DNA from: Mycobacterium sp. 852002-51961_SCH5331710
Lineage (GTDB): Bacteria > Actinomycetota > Actinomycetes > Mycobacteriales > Mycobacteriaceae
Length of the DNA: 64,000 nucleotides
Assembly: GCF_001665535.1 (NCBI RefSeq)
Contig: NZ_LZSQ01000069.1
Span: 62,001-126,000 of the forward strand
Reading direction: 5' to 3'
Shown here: positions 1-9,570 of the stretch, piece after piece
Position numbering within the stretch: the stretch's first letter is position 1
How the letters are laid out: each line of letters starts with the position of its first letter
Made by a program: the position numbers and the translations under genes
The notes under the pieces: generated by a model
Databases searched by the model: none
Told to the model about the DNA's origin: nothing
Seen by the model: the letters and a program-made list of their open reading frames with translations, nothing else

Positions 1-331
1 AGCGCATGTTGGGCTCGACACCGTGCATCAGCACGATGTCGCGGTCCGATCCGGGCGGGCGGCAGTGCGAAATCCGCATCGACGGCCACACCAGTTCCCG
101 CGTGACCCCGTCGACCTGCCTGATCACGGGCCGGTTCACCTGGTAGTCGTAGTAGGCCTCGTCGTCGATCTCGACGATGGTCTCGGCCTCCCAGATGGCG
201 TCGAGGTGCTCCACCGCATCACTGGCCGCATCACCTGCGTCGTTCCAGCCTTCGAAGGCCGCGACGACGATGGTGTCGGTCAGTTCGGGCAGGTCGGGCG
301 GTTTGAAACCGCTCGCATCCGACAAGGTCAC
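1..331 (-). CDS. PAC2-family protein (N-terminal part)
   Basis: The gene runs off the left edge, so only about 110 N-terminal residues are visible. The translation reads from a GTG at 331 through motifs such as VVAAFEGWNDAGDAASDA, typical of the PAC2 (proteasome assembly chaperone 2-like) ATP-grasp-like family of actinobacteria. The M. tuberculosis neighbour of metH, Rv2125, belongs to this family and is also divergent from metH. The start is supported by a -10-like box AGCGTA (TACGCT on the minus strand, 338-343) six bases before GTG, which suggests a leaderless mRNA. No function beyond the family assignment can be given. It is divergent from the metH fossil at 413. Confidence 0.85.
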   Translation of the reverse strand, partial: MTLSDASGFKPPDLPELTDTIVVAAFEGWNDAGDAASDAVEHLDAIWEAETIVEIDDEAYYDYQVNRPVIRQVDGVTRELVWPSMRISHCRPPGSDRDIVLMHGVEPNMR

Positions 332-337
332 GCAGCC

Positions 338-343
338 AGCGTA
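338..343 (-). promoter_or_regulatory. -10 box of the PAC2 gene
   Basis: On the minus strand this reads TACGCT, matching TANNNT. It lies six bases before the GTG start at 331, so the transcript is probably leaderless. Confidence 0.45.
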
Positions 344-400
344 AGCCCTTCGAGGCGGGTAGGAGCGCCATCGCCACACGAGCTGATTTGATCCGCCGAC

Positions 401-406
401 TACCCT
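401..406 (+). promoter_or_regulatory. -10 box left in front of the metH fossil
   Basis: TACCCT, followed by six bases and then GTG at 413. The fossil gene therefore still carries a plausible leaderless promoter and may be transcribed. Confidence 0.4.
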
Positions 407-412
407 GGATCC

Positions 413-604
413 GTGGCTGATGTAGACGCTCTCGTGCGCGACACCGCTTTGCTCGACGCCTTCCCGGCGCGGGTAATGGTCGGTGCCGGCGCGATGCGTA
501 CCCGGCCTGCGGCAGCCGGTTGCGTCGTCGACGCCGTCGAGTCGCCGAACGACGCATGTTCCGGCGTCACCGGGGCGAAATACGTTCGGCTGCAAGTTGG
601 TTGA
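413..604 (+). pseudogene. 5' fossil of the ancestral mycobacterial metH
   Basis: A 63-codon frame starts at GTG 413 and ends at TGA 602-604. Its first 40 or so residues contain DTALLDAFPARVMVGAGAM, which lines up with the N-terminus of M. tuberculosis MetH (Rv2124c) as remembered: DTDLLDVLSQRVMVGDGAM. The GDGAMGT signature of the homocysteine-binding domain is decayed here to GAGAMRT, and similarity stops after about residue 45. Position and orientation (divergent from PAC2) match the ancestral metH locus. The fragment lacks every catalytic domain. It is read as a remnant left when the old metH was deleted; the complete metH at 843 is a different subtype. A short new peptide cannot be excluded. 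Confidence 0.75.
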
Positions 605-842
605 CCAGGGTGTCGACGACTTTGCCGACAGGATCCGCCAGCGCTGACTCAATGTCGCGTTTCGCCGGCCGGGTCAAGCCGATCGCCGCGACGAGATGGG
701 CGTCCACACGTCGATCGGATGACAACGTAGACTTTCCTGGTCGAGAGGCGTTGCAACGGTTACCCGAGGAACTCGGTTCCCACTCGGTGGCCGCCACGCT
801 CGGCAGAAAGCAAGGACGCCTTCCTAACCGGAAGGAGCGCAC
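605..842. other. Intergenic stretch between metH fossil and metH
   Basis: No plus-strand gene is visible here. No cobalamin riboswitch (B12 box) was recognised. On the minus strand, positions 707 down to 567 give 46 codons with good codon bias (GTG start, TGA stop) that read like the end of a real protein, including VGKVVDTLVNQLAAER. This may be a second gene remnant at a deletion junction. A strong ribosome binding site (GGAAGGAG) sits at the right end in front of metH. Confidence 0.4.
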
Positions 843-3800
843 ATGAACGCCGCCACGCCGAACACCTTCGCGCAGAACCTCCGCCCAGACTGCACCGACG
901 AACTGACGGCGGCACTGCGGCAGCGCATCCTGGTGATCGACGGCGCGATGGGCACGGCGATCCAGCGCGACCGGCCCGACGAGGCCGGGTACCGCGGCGA
1001 GCGCTTCAAGGACTGGCCGAGCGACGTCCAGGGCAACAACGACCTGCTCAACCTCACCCAGCCGCAGATCATTGAGGCGATCCACCGTGAGTACCTCGAC
1101 GCAGGCGCCGACATCATCGAGACCAACACGTTCAATGCGAACGCGATCTCGCTCTCCGATTACGGCATGGAGGAGTTCGCCTACGAGCTGAATCACGCGG
1201 GCGCAGCCCTGGCCCGCGCGGCCTGCGACGAGGTCGGCACCGCCGACAAGCCGCGCTACGTCGCCGGCGCGCTCGGGCCGACGACACGGACCGCGTCGAT
1301 CTCGCCGGACGTCAACAACCCCGGCGCGCGCAACGTCACCTACGACCAGCTGGTAGCGGCCTACCTCGAGGCCGCAAACGGCCTGGTCGACGGCGGCGCC
1401 GACATCATCCTGGTGGAGACGATCTTCGACACGCTGAACGCCAAGGCCGCGGTGTTCGCGATCGAGACGCTGTTCGAGGAGCGCGGACGCCGCTGGCCGG
1501 TGATCATCTCGGGCACCATCACCGACGCGTCGGGACGCACACTGTCCGGCCAGGTCACCGAGGCGTTCTGGAACTCGATCCGGCACGCCAAGCCGCTGGC
1601 GGTCGGCCTGAACTGCGCGTTGGGCGCACCCGAGATGAGGCCGTACATCGCCGAGATCTCGCGCATCGCCGACACATTCGTCTCCTGCTACCCGAACGCC
1701 GGCCTGCCGAACGCGTTCGCCGAGTACGACGAAACCCCTGACAGCCAGGCCGGGTATGTCGCCGACTTCGCCGACGCGGGCTTCGTCAACATGGTCGGTG
1801 GGTGCTGCGGTACCACGCCGGCGCACATCGCCAAGATCGCCAAGGCCGTCGAGGGCAAGGCGCCGCGCCAGGTGCCGGACATCCCGGTGGCCACCCGGCT
1901 GGCGGGCCTGGAGCCGCTGAACATCGACGACAACTCCCTGTTCGTGAACATCGGTGAGCGCACCAACATCACCGGCTCGGCCCGGTTCCGCAACCTGATC
2001 AAGGCCGAGGATTACGACACCGCGCTGTCGGTGGCCCTGCAGCAGGTCGAGGTCGGTGCGCAGGTCATCGACATCAACATGGACGAGGGCATGATCGACG
2101 GCGTCGCCGCGATGGACCGGTTCACCCGGCTGATCGCGTCCGAACCCGACATCAGCCGCGTGCCGGTGATGATCGACTCCTCCAAGTGGGAGGTCATCGA
2201 GGCGGGTCTGAAGAACGTTCAGGGCAAGCCGATCGTCAACTCGATCTCCCTGAAGGAGGGCGAGGAGAAGTTCGTCCGCGAGGCGCGGCTGTGCCGCAAG
2301 TACGGCGCCGCCGTCGTCGTGATGGCGTTCGACGAGCAGGGCCAGGCCGACAACCTGGAGCGCCGCAAGCAGATCTGCGGGCGCGCCTACCGGATCCTGA
2401 CCGAGGAGGTCGGGTTCCCCGCCGAGGACATCATCTTCGACCCGAACTGCTTCGCGCTGGCCACCGGCATCGAAGAGCACGCGACCTACGGCATCGACTT
2501 CATCGAGGCCTGCGCCTGGATCAAGGAGAACCTCCCCGGGGTGCACCTCTCCGGCGGCATCTCGAACGTGTCGTTCTCGTTCCGCGGCAACAACCCTGTG
2601 CGCGAGGCGATCCACGCGGTGTTCTTGTTCCACGCCATCAAGGCCGGCCTGGACATGGGCATCGTCAACGCGGGCGCCCTTGTGCCCTACGACTCGATCG
2701 ACCCGGAGTTGCGGGATCGCATCGAGGACGTCGTGCTGAACCGCCGTGAGGACGCGGCCGAACGGCTGCTCGAGATCGCCGAGCGGTTCAACACCACGGA
2801 GAAGGGTGAGGACCCCGCGGAGGCCGAGTGGCGCAGCCTGCCGGTGCGCGAGCGGATCACGCACGCCCTGGTGAAGGGCATCGACGCGCACGTCGACGAC
2901 GACACCGAGGAATTGCGGGCCGAGATCGCCGCCGCGGGTGGGCGTCCGATCGAGGTGATCGAGGGACCGCTGATGGACGGCATGAACGTCGTCGGCGACC
3001 TGTTCGGCTCGGGCAAAATGTTCCTACCCCAGGTCGTGAAGTCGGCGCGCGTGATGAAGAAGGCCGTCGCCTACCTGTTGCCCTACATCGAGGCGGAGAA
3101 GGTGGAGGCCGGGACAACCGACTCCAAGGACACCAACGGCACGATCGTGATGGCGACCGTCAAGGGCGACGTCCACGACATCGGTAAGAACATCGTCGGA
3201 GTCGTGTTGCAGTGCAACAACTTCGAAGTGATCGACCTCGGTGTGATGGTGCCGGCCCAGAAGATCCTGGACGCGGCCAGGGAGCACGACGCCGACATCA
3301 TCGGGCTGTCCGGCCTGATCACCCCGTCGCTGGACGAGATGGTCAACTTCGCCGCCGAGATGGAACGCGAAGGGCTCGAGATCCCGCTGCTGATCGGCGG
3401 CGCGACCACGTCGCGCGCGCACACCGCGGTCAAGGTGGCGCCGCGCCGCAGTGGTCCGGTGGTCTGGGTCAAGGACGCATCGCGTTCGGTGCCGGTCGCG
3501 GCCGCGCTGCTCGACGACAAGCAGCGCCCGGCGCTGCTGGAGGCGACCGAGAAGGACTACGCATCGCTGCGGGAACGGCACGCCCAGAAGAACGAGCGGC
3601 CCACGGTGACGCTCGAGAAGGCCCGCGCGAACCGCACCCCGATCGACTGGGACGGATACACGCCGCCCGTGCCCGCCCAGGGCCTCGGCGTGCGGGAGTT
3701 CCTCGATTACGACCTCGCGGAGTTGCGCGAATTCATCGACTGGCAGCCGTTTTTCAATGCCTGGGAGATGAAGGGCCGCTTCCCGGACATCCTCAACAAC

Positions 3801-4592
3801 CCGGCTTCGGGTGAGGCCGCGCGCAAGCTGTTCGACGACGCCCAAGAGATGCTCGACACCGTCATCAAGGAGAAGTGGCTGACGGCCAACGGGGTGATCG
3901 GCTTCTACCCGGCCAACGCGGTCGGCGACGACGTCGAGGTCTACACCGACGACACGCGTAGCGAGGTGCTCACGACGTTGCACAACCTGCGTCAGCAGGG
4001 CGAGCACCGCGAGGGCATCCCGAACCGGTCCCTCGGCGATTTCATCGCGCCCAAGGACACGGGGTTGGCGGACTACATCGGCACATTCGCCGTCACAGCG
4101 GGGCTCGGCAGCGCCGAGAGGATCGCCGAGTTCAAGGCGGCACACGACGACTACAGCGCAATCCTGCTGGAGTCGCTCGCCGACCGGCTTGCCGAGGCGT
4201 TCGCCGAGCGGCTGCATCAGCGGGTCCGCACGGAGTTCTGGGGCTACCAGCCGGACGAGCAACTCGACAACGACGCGCTCATCGAAGAGAAGTACGTCGG
4301 AATCCGTCCCGCCCCCGGCTATCCGGCGTGCCCGGAGCACACCGAGAAGGTGACGATCTGGGAGCTGATGGATGTCAAGGAGCGCACCGGGATCGAGCTG
4401 ACCGAGTCGATGGCGATGTGGCCCGGCGCCGCCGTCAGCGGCCTGTACTTCTCGCATCCGCAGTCGCAGTACTTCGTGGTCGGCCGGCTGGCGCAGGATC
4501 AGGTCGCCGACTACGCGAAGCGCAAGGGCTGGACATTGAAGGAAGCCGAGCGCTGGCTGTCCTCCAACCTCGGCTACAACCCCGAGGATTGA
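843..4592 (+). CDS. metH: Cobalamin-dependent methionine synthase (E. coli-type MetH)
   Basis: Transfers a methyl group from 5-methyltetrahydrofolate to homocysteine through methylcobalamin, the last step of methionine synthesis. The 1,249-residue protein has all four modules. The homocysteine domain (about 25-340) has Zn ligands Cys258, Cys321 and Cys322 in GLNCALG and GGCCGTTP. A pterin-binding domain follows (about 360-620). The B12 cap and Rossmann domain (about 680-900) has DVHDIGKN with the cobalt-ligating His778. The reactivation domain that binds S-adenosylmethionine fills the C-terminus. The length and motifs such as [19 protein letters not shown] resemble E. coli MetH (1,227 aa), not the shorter M. 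tuberculosis enzyme. The ATG at 843 has a strong GGAAGGAG site. The downstream HAD gene begins 7 bp after the stop. Confidence 0.97.
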   Translation: MNAATPNTFAQNLRPDCTDELTAALRQRILVIDGAMGTAIQRDRPDEAGYRGERFKDWPSDVQGNNDLLNLTQPQIIEAIHREYLDAGADIIETNTFNANAISLSDYGMEEFAYELNHAGAALARAACDEVGTADKPRYVAGALGPTTRTASISPDVNNPGARNVTYDQLVAAYLEAANGLVDGGADIILVETIFDTLNAKAAVFAIETLFEERGRRWPVIISGTITDASGRTLSGQVTEAFWNSIRHAKPLAVGLNCALGAPEMRPYIAEISRIADTFVSCYPNAGLPNAFAEYDETPDSQAGYVADFADAGFVNMVGGCCGTTPAHIAKIAKAVEGKAPRQVPDIPVATRLAGLEPLNIDDNSLFVNIGERTNITGSARFRNLIKAEDYDTALSVALQQVEVGAQVIDINMDEGMIDGVAAMDRFTRLIASEPDISRVPVMIDSSKWEVIEAGLKNVQGKPIVNSISLKEGEEKFVREARLCRKYGAAVVVMAFDEQGQADNLERRKQICGRAYRILTEEVGFPAEDIIFDPNCFALATGIEEHATYGIDFIEACAWIKENLPGVHLSGGISNVSFSFRGNNPVREAIHAVFLFHAIKAGLDMGIVNAGALVPYDSIDPELRDRIEDVVLNRREDAAERLLEIAERFNTTEKGEDPAEAEWRSLPVRERITHALVKGIDAHVDDDTEELRAEIAAAGGRPIEVIEGPLMDGMNVVGDLFGSGKMFLPQVVKSARVMKKAVAYLLPYIEAEKVEAGTTDSKDTNGTIVMATVKGDVHDIGKNIVGVVLQCNNFEVIDLGVMVPAQKILDAAREHDADIIGLSGLITPSLDEMVNFAAEMEREGLEIPLLIGGATTSRAHTAVKVAPRRSGPVVWVKDASRSVPVAAALLDDKQRPALLEATEKDYASLRERHAQKNERPTVTLEKARANRTPIDWDGYTPPVPAQGLGVREFLDYDLAELREFIDWQPFFNAWEMKGRFPDILNNPASGEAARKLFDDAQEMLDTVIKEKWLTANGVIGFYPANAVGDDVEVYTDDTRSEVLTTLHNLRQQGEHREGIPNRSLGDFIAPKDTGLADYIGTFAVTAGLGSAERIAEFKAAHDDYSAILLESLADRLAEAFAERLHQRVRTEFWGYQPDEQLDNDALIEEKYVGIRPAPGYPACPEHTEKVTIWELMDVKERTGIELTESMAMWPGAAVSGLYFSHPQSQYFVVGRLAQDQVADYAKRKGWTLKEAERWLSSNLGYNPED

Positions 4593-4599
4593 GAGCACA

Positions 4600-5283
4600 A
4601 TGAGAGCCGTTCTGTTCGATATGGACGGCACCCTTGTCGATTCCGAAAAGCTCTGGGACATCTCGCTTGCGGCGCTGTACACCGAGCTGGGCGGTGAGCT
4701 GACTCCGCAGGTGCGCGAATCGATGGTGGGCGGTTCGGCCGAGGACACCATCGCCACCGTGTACACCGACCTCGGCCTCGATCCGGATCCGCGCGCCATG
4801 GCCGAATCGAGCCGGTGGCTGCACGATTACACCGCCGAGTTGTTCGACGAGGGCCTGCCATGGTGCGTCGGGGCGCAGGAGTTGCTGAATGAGCTTGCCG
4901 CACAGCAAGTCCCGATGGCTCTGGTGACCAACACCCTGCGTGCATTGACCGATCGCGCCTTGAACAGCATTGGCGCACATTACTTCTCGGTGACGGTATG
5001 CGGTGACGAGGTAGCCCGCGGCAAGCCCGCGCCCGACGTCTACGAGCGCGCGGCGGCGCTACTGGGCCTCGATCCGGGTGCGTGCCTGGCCATCGAGGAC
5101 TCGGTCACCGGCACCGCCGCCGCCGAGGGCGCCGGATGCCCGGTGCTGGTGGTACCCAACGACGTAGCGGTGCCCACCGGCCCGCGGCGGCGACAGATTT
5201 CCTCGCTCGCCGGATTGCGCGCCGCGGACTTGCGGCGCGTCCATTCCGAACTGATGACGACCCCCGGGGAACGCACCGCCTGA
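4600..5283 (+). CDS. HAD-superfamily hydrolase, subfamily IA
   Basis: A 227-residue phosphatase of the beta-phosphoglucomutase/phosphoglycolate-phosphatase type. Motif I is FDMDGTLVD with nucleophile Asp7 and acid Asp9. Motif II is the Thr in ALVTNT. Motif III is Lys in RGKPAPDVY, and motif IV is the acidic pair in AIEDSVTG. The cap domain lies between motifs I and II, as in subfamily IA. The substrate cannot be read from sequence. It starts 7 bp after metH and is probably co-transcribed with it; M. smegmatis is remembered to have a similar metH, HAD, glcP neighbourhood. Confidence 0.9.
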   Translation: MRAVLFDMDGTLVDSEKLWDISLAALYTELGGELTPQVRESMVGGSAEDTIATVYTDLGLDPDPRAMAESSRWLHDYTAELFDEGLPWCVGAQELLNELAAQQVPMALVTNTLRALTDRALNSIGAHYFSVTVCGDEVARGKPAPDVYERAAALLGLDPGACLAIEDSVTGTAAAEGAGCPVLVVPNDVAVPTGPRRRQISSLAGLRAADLRRVHSELMTTPGERTA

Positions 5284-5302
5284 CCACCGGTCTGTGATTG
5301 AA

Positions 5303-5318
5303 TGTGACGTCCATCACG
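5303..5318. promoter_or_regulatory. CRP/GlxR-like operator upstream of glcP
   Basis: TGTGACGTCCATCACG fits the CRP half-site arrangement TGTGA-N6-TCAC. It lies 22 bp before the permease start at 5341, a position that could activate or repress. The cAMP link is inferred from the motif only. Confidence 0.45.
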
Positions 5319-5340
5319 CGACGCTGAGGAAAGGTCTCAC

Positions 5341-6798
5341 ATGACGCACGGACCCGTCGGTGATCCTTCGACAGGCGTGGACTACGAGGAATCCGAGCAC
5401 AGCGGGCGCGTCGTCCTCATCGCGTCCGTTGCGGCATTGGGTGGCCTGCTGTTCGGTTACGACAGCGCGGTCATCAACGGTGCGGTGTCCGCCGTCGAGG
5501 ACCACTTCCAGACCACCAAGGCGGTGACAGGTGCCGCCGTCGCGGCGGCGCTGATCGGTGCGGCGCTGGGTGCGGTCGTCGCGGGCCGACTCGCCGACAA
5601 GATCGGCCGGCTGTCGGTGATGAAGATCGCCGCGCTGCTGTTCCTCATCAGCGCCTTCGGCACCGGCCTGGCGGCGAACGTGTGGATGTTCGGGCTGTTC
5701 CGCGTGGTCGGTGGTCTCGGCGTGGGCGTGGCATCGGTCATCGCACCGGCCTACATCGCCGAGACCTCGCCGCCGCGGATCCGCGGGCGGTTGGGCTCGC
5801 TGCAACAGCTCGCGATCGTCACCGGCATCTTCGTGTCGCTGGCCGTCGACGCCCTGCTGGCCCACATCGCGGGCGGGTCGCGCGAGGAACTGTGGGTGGG
5901 GTTGCCGGCCTGGCGCTGGATGTTCCTCGTGATGGCGGTGCCCGCGGTCCTGTACGGCGGGCTGGCGTTCACAATCCCCGAGTCGCCCCGTTATCTCGTT
6001 GCCACATACCGGATTCCGGAAGCCCGACGAGTGCTGACAAAGTTGCTGGGGGAGAAGAACCTCGAGCTCACGATCTCGCGCATCAAGGAATCGGTGAAAT
6101 CGGAGAAGCCCCCGTCGTGGCGCGACCTCCGCAAACCCACCGGTGGGCTATACGGCATCGTCTGGGTGGGTGTGTTGCTGTCGGTGTTCCAGCAATTCGT
6201 CGGCATCAACGTGATCTTCTACTACTCGAATGTGCTGTGGGAGGCCGTCGGATTCGGCGAGGGGCAGGCGTTCGTCATCACCGTGATCACTTCGGTGACC
6301 AACATCGTCACCACGCTGATCGCGATCGCGCTGATCGACAAGGTCGGACGCAAGCCGTTGCTGTTGGTCGGGTCGACGGGTATGGCGGTCACCCTCGGCA
6401 CGATGGCGATCATCTTCGGCACGGCGCCCGTGGTCGACGGTCAACCCGACCTGAGCGGCGTCGCCGGTCCGATCGCGCTGGTGGCCGCGAACCTGTTCGT
6501 GGTCTCGTTCGGCATGTCGTGGGGACCGGTGGTCTGGGTGCTGCTCGGCGAGATGTTCCCCAACCGGATTCGCGGCGCCGCTCTCGGACTGGCCGCCGCG
6601 GCGCAGTGGCTGGCGAACTGCGCGATCACGGCGTCGTTCCCCGCCCTCGGTGACTTCTCGCTCGGTGTCGCTTACGGCTTCTACGCGCTCTGCGCGGTGC
6701 TGTCCTTCTTCTTCGTCTGGAAGTTCGTCGCCGAGACCAAGGGCAAACACCTCGAGGACATGGGCAACGAGAGCACGCAACAGGAGGAGAGCGTCTGA
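5341..6798 (+). CDS. glcP: MFS sugar:proton symporter, GlcP-like
   Basis: A 485-residue major facilitator of the sugar-porter family with about 12 membrane segments. Signature motifs are GYDSAVINGA in helix 1, GRLADKIGR in the 2-3 loop, PESPRYL before the central loop, QQFVGINVIFYYS in helix 7, DKVGRKPLLL, and the C-terminal FVAETKGKHLEDM. These mark the XylE/GLUT-like group that imports hexoses with protons. The gene matches the position of M. smegmatis GlcP (MSMEG_4187 from memory), a glucose permease, downstream of metH and HAD. The ATG is preceded by GAGGAAAGG. A CRP-like site lies just upstream. Its stop overlaps the start of the next gene. Confidence 0.88.
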   Translation: MTHGPVGDPSTGVDYEESEHSGRVVLIASVAALGGLLFGYDSAVINGAVSAVEDHFQTTKAVTGAAVAAALIGAALGAVVAGRLADKIGRLSVMKIAALLFLISAFGTGLAANVWMFGLFRVVGGLGVGVASVIAPAYIAETSPPRIRGRLGSLQQLAIVTGIFVSLAVDALLAHIAGGSREELWVGLPAWRWMFLVMAVPAVLYGGLAFTIPESPRYLVATYRIPEARRVLTKLLGEKNLELTISRIKESVKSEKPPSWRDLRKPTGGLYGIVWVGVLLSVFQQFVGINVIFYYSNVLWEAVGFGEGQAFVITVITSVTNIVTTLIAIALIDKVGRKPLLLVGSTGMAVTLGTMAIIFGTAPVVDGQPDLSGVAGPIALVAANLFVVSFGMSWGPVVWVLLGEMFPNRIRGAALGLAAAAQWLANCAITASFPALGDFSLGVAYGFYALCAVLSFFFVWKFVAETKGKHLEDMGNESTQQEESV

Positions 6799-8330
6799 CC
6801 GGCATCGACGAGTCGGTCGACGTTCTGGTCGCCGGCTCCGCTGGGGCGCTGGCCGGGGCCTATACCGCTGCGCGCGAGGGACTTTCGGTTGCCATCGTGG
6901 AGGCGACCGACCGGTTCGGCGGCACGTTCGCCTACTCCGGCGGCGGCGGCATGTGGTATCCGTGCAATCCCGTGCTGCAAAGGGCCGGATGCGACGACAG
7001 CATTGAGGACGCGCTGTGCTACTACCGCGAGGTCGTCGGCGACCGCACACCAGCGTCGCTTCAAGAGACTTACGTCCGCGGCGGCGCGGAGCTGATCGAA
7101 TACCTCGAACGCGACGAGCACTTCGCGTTCAAGATTCTGCCGTGGCCGGACTACTACGGTTCGGTCGCCGGGGCCCGCACCGACGGCATGCGCCACATCG
7201 TCTCCAAGGCGGTGCCCGACGAACGCCTCGGCCGGTTCGCGGGCCTGGTGCGTGGGCCGCTCGACCACGAGCGTCTCGGGGCGCCGCAGCCCGATCTGCT
7301 CACCGGCGGCCGTGCGCTGGTGGGACGGTTCCTCTGGGCGATGGCCGACAACCCCGCCGTCACCGCGCACACGTCCACCAGCCTGGTCGAGCTCGTCGTC
7401 GACGGTGGTCGCGTCGTCGGTGCGGTGGTGGAGCGCGACGGTGTGCGCCGCACGATCGGGGCACGACGTGGCGTGCTGCTCGCCACGGGCGGCTTCGAAC
7501 AGGACGCCGAGATGCGGGCCGAATTCGGCGTCCCCGGGTATGCCCGCGACACCATGGGCGCCCCGGCCAACCTCGGCTTGGCGCACCGGGCGGCGATCGC
7601 CGTGGGGGCCGATACCGACCTGATGGACCAGGCGTGGTGGTCGCCCGGGTTGATCCATCCCGACGGCCGCGCCGCGTTCGCGCTGTGCTTCACCGGCGGA
7701 ATCTTCGTCGACCGGTCGGGTCGGCGGTTCGTCAACGAGTCGGCGGCCTACGACCGCCTGGGCCGAGCGATCCTGCGCGCCATGCGGGACGGGACGGTCG
7801 CCTCGCCGTACTGGATGGTCTACGACAGCCGGGCGGGTGAGCAGCCGCCCGTCATGGCCACCAACGTGTCGTTTTCGCCGACGGAGCAGTACGTGTCGAA
7901 GGGCCTGTGGGTGCAGGCCGACACGCTGGCGGTGCTCGCCGAGCAGATCGGCGTTCCGGCAACGCATTTGGAGGAAACGGTCCGCCGCTTCAACGAGTTC
8001 GCGGCACGCGGCGTCGACGACGACTTCGGCCGTGGCGGCGAATCGTTCGACCGAACCTTCACCGGTGGCGCGTCCCCGCTGGTGCCGATCGACACCCCGC
8101 CCTACCGTGCGGCAGCGTTCGGCGTCTCCGACCTCGGCACCAAGGGCGGGCTGCGCACCGACACCGACGCCCGCGTCCTCGATACCTCCGGACGGCCGAT
8201 TCCCGGTCTGTACGCGGCAGGCAACACGATGGCGGCCGCCTCCGGGGAGACCTACCCGGGAGGGGGCAATCCGATCGGGGCGTCGCTGTTGTTCAGCCAC
8301 CGCGCTGCGCTGCACATGGCACGCAGATGA
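6795..8330 (+). CDS. KstD-like FAD-binding dehydrogenase with CTG start
   Basis: A flavoprotein of the fumarate reductase/3-ketosteroid Delta1-dehydrogenase superfamily, 511 residues if it starts at CTG 6795. No ATG, GTG or TTG lies in frame before GTG 6897, and starting there would delete the FAD-binding N-terminus (DVLVAGSAGALAGAYTAA). AGGAGG at 6782-6787 sits seven bases before CTG, and the CTG overlaps the glcP stop as GTCTGA. An ancestral ATGA overlap would need only A to C. The dinucleotide motif reads GSAGALAG where relatives have GSGAGALAG, so one Gly codon seems missing. Other family blocks (RFGGTFAYSGGGGMWYP; YPGGGNPIGASLLFSHRAA) are intact. Substrate unknown; activity is doubtful. 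Confidence 0.8.
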   Translation: MTGIDESVDVLVAGSAGALAGAYTAAREGLSVAIVEATDRFGGTFAYSGGGGMWYPCNPVLQRAGCDDSIEDALCYYREVVGDRTPASLQETYVRGGAELIEYLERDEHFAFKILPWPDYYGSVAGARTDGMRHIVSKAVPDERLGRFAGLVRGPLDHERLGAPQPDLLTGGRALVGRFLWAMADNPAVTAHTSTSLVELVVDGGRVVGAVVERDGVRRTIGARRGVLLATGGFEQDAEMRAEFGVPGYARDTMGAPANLGLAHRAAIAVGADTDLMDQAWWSPGLIHPDGRAAFALCFTGGIFVDRSGRRFVNESAAYDRLGRAILRAMRDGTVASPYWMVYDSRAGEQPPVMATNVSFSPTEQYVSKGLWVQADTLAVLAEQIGVPATHLEETVRRFNEFAARGVDDDFGRGGESFDRTFTGGASPLVPIDTPPYRAAAFGVSDLGTKGGLRTDTDARVLDTSGRPIPGLYAAGNTMAAASGETYPGGGNPIGASLLFSHRAALHMARR

Positions 8331-8369
8331 GGGCGGCGGGCAAACCGGCGTGACCCGGCGGGTGTGACC

Positions 8370-8651
8370 GTGAAACAATCGCGTGCCGTGAAGACCTTCG
8401 ATGCCCTGTTCGCTGAGCTCAGCGAACGCGCCCGTACCCGCCCCGCCGGTAGCGGAACCGTCGCCGCGCTCGACGGAGGCGTGCACGGCATCGGGAAGAA
8501 GATCCTCGAAGAGGCCGGTGAGGTGTGGCTCGCGGCCGAACACGAAAGCGATGAGTCGCTCGCCGAGGAGATCAGCCAGCTCCTGTACTGGACCCAGGTG
8601 CTGATGCTCTCTCGCGGCCTCACCCTCGACGACGTCTACAGGAAGCTCTGA
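8370..8651 (+). CDS. hisE: Phosphoribosyl-ATP pyrophosphatase
   Basis: Second step of histidine synthesis, hydrolysing phosphoribosyl-ATP to phosphoribosyl-AMP and pyrophosphate. The alpha-helical MazG-like protein carries the metal-binding block [16 protein letters not shown] followed by [14 protein letters not shown]. The GTG at 8370 gives 93 residues, the length remembered for M. tuberculosis HisE, and aligns with its start; GTG 8364 would add two residues and GTG 8388 would trim six. It abuts hisG with no gap (stop 8649-8651, hisG ATG 8652), so the two are translated from one message, as Rv2122c-Rv2121c are. Confidence 0.95.
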   Translation: MKQSRAVKTFDALFAELSERARTRPAGSGTVAALDGGVHGIGKKILEEAGEVWLAAEHESDESLAEEISQLLYWTQVLMLSRGLTLDDVYRKL

Positions 8652-9503
8652 ATGCCCGCCCTTCGGGTCGCCGTCCCCAACAAAGGCACCCTTTCCGAGC
8701 CCGCGAGCGAGATCCTCTCCGAGGCCGGATACCGGCGGCGCACCGACACCAAGGACCTCACGGTCGTCGACCCCGCCAACAATGTCGAGTTCTTCTTCCT
8801 GCGGCCCAAGGACATTGCGATCTACGTCGGTTCGGGGCAGCTCGATTTCGGCATCACCGGACGCGACCTGGCGGCCGAATCGGATGCGCCGGTGCACGAG
8901 CGGCTGGCGCTCGGCTTCGGGTCGTCCACCTTCCGGTACGCCGCTCCAGCCGGACGTGACTGGCGGGTCGAGGATCTCGCGGGCAAACGGATCGCCACCG
9001 CATTCCCCAATCTGGTTCGTAAGGACCTGGCGGCGCACGGCATCGAGGCGACGGTGATCCGGCTCGACGGCGCGGTGGAGATCTCGGTCCAACTCGGCGT
9101 GGCCGACGCGATCGCCGACGTGGTCGGCTCCGGCCGCACGCTCGGACTGCACAATCTCGTGGCGTTCGGCGAGTCCCTTTGCGACTCCGAGGCGATCCTG
9201 ATCGAGCGCGAAGGTGCACCGGACAGCCCGACGGGCGCCCAGTTGGTCGCGCGTGTGCAAGGCGTGGTGTTCGGGCAGCAGTACCTGATGCTCGACTACG
9301 ACTGCCCCCGTAGCGTGCTCGAGAGCGCGACCGCGGTGACGCCCGGTTTGGAATCCCCGACCATCGCCCCGCTGGCCGACCCGGCATGGGTGGCCGTGCG
9401 CGCTCTGGTGCCGCGCCGCGACGTCAACGCGATCATGGATGAACTCGCCGCCATCGGCGCGAAGGCGATCCTGGCCTCCGACATCCGATTCTGCCGCTTC
9501 TGA
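8652..9503 (+). CDS. hisG: ATP phosphoribosyltransferase, long form
   Basis: First and feedback-controlled step of histidine synthesis, joining ATP and PRPP. At 283 residues it is the long HisG type that carries its own C-terminal ACT-like regulatory domain (about 210-283) and needs no HisZ. The catalytic part begins [14 protein letters not shown] and includes [10 protein letters not shown] and the PRPP-binding stretch around [14 protein letters not shown]. It directly follows hisE. Histidine feedback is known for the family and is not itself visible here. Confidence 0.96.
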   Translation: MPALRVAVPNKGTLSEPASEILSEAGYRRRTDTKDLTVVDPANNVEFFFLRPKDIAIYVGSGQLDFGITGRDLAAESDAPVHERLALGFGSSTFRYAAPAGRDWRVEDLAGKRIATAFPNLVRKDLAAHGIEATVIRLDGAVEISVQLGVADAIADVVGSGRTLGLHNLVAFGESLCDSEAILIEREGAPDSPTGAQLVARVQGVVFGQQYLMLDYDCPRSVLESATAVTPGLESPTIAPLADPAWVAVRALVPRRDVNAIMDELAAIGAKAILASDIRFCRF

Positions 9504-9570
9504 TTCGACGCGAAACGGTTCGGCCTGCGTGTTAGCGTCCGGAGGTCGATAACACCGGCCGGAGGTCGCT

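Noticed and set aside
605-842. Cobalamin riboswitch before metH (and before cobN)
   Set aside because: No B12-box consensus or the expected multi-helix layout was recognised in either leader.
567-2891. 774-codon open frame antisense to metH
   Set aside because: Composition (Val/Asp/Leu/Arg-rich, no domain) is that of a GC-rich shadow frame; metH on the other strand is unmistakable. Only its last 46 codons, outside metH, are of any interest.
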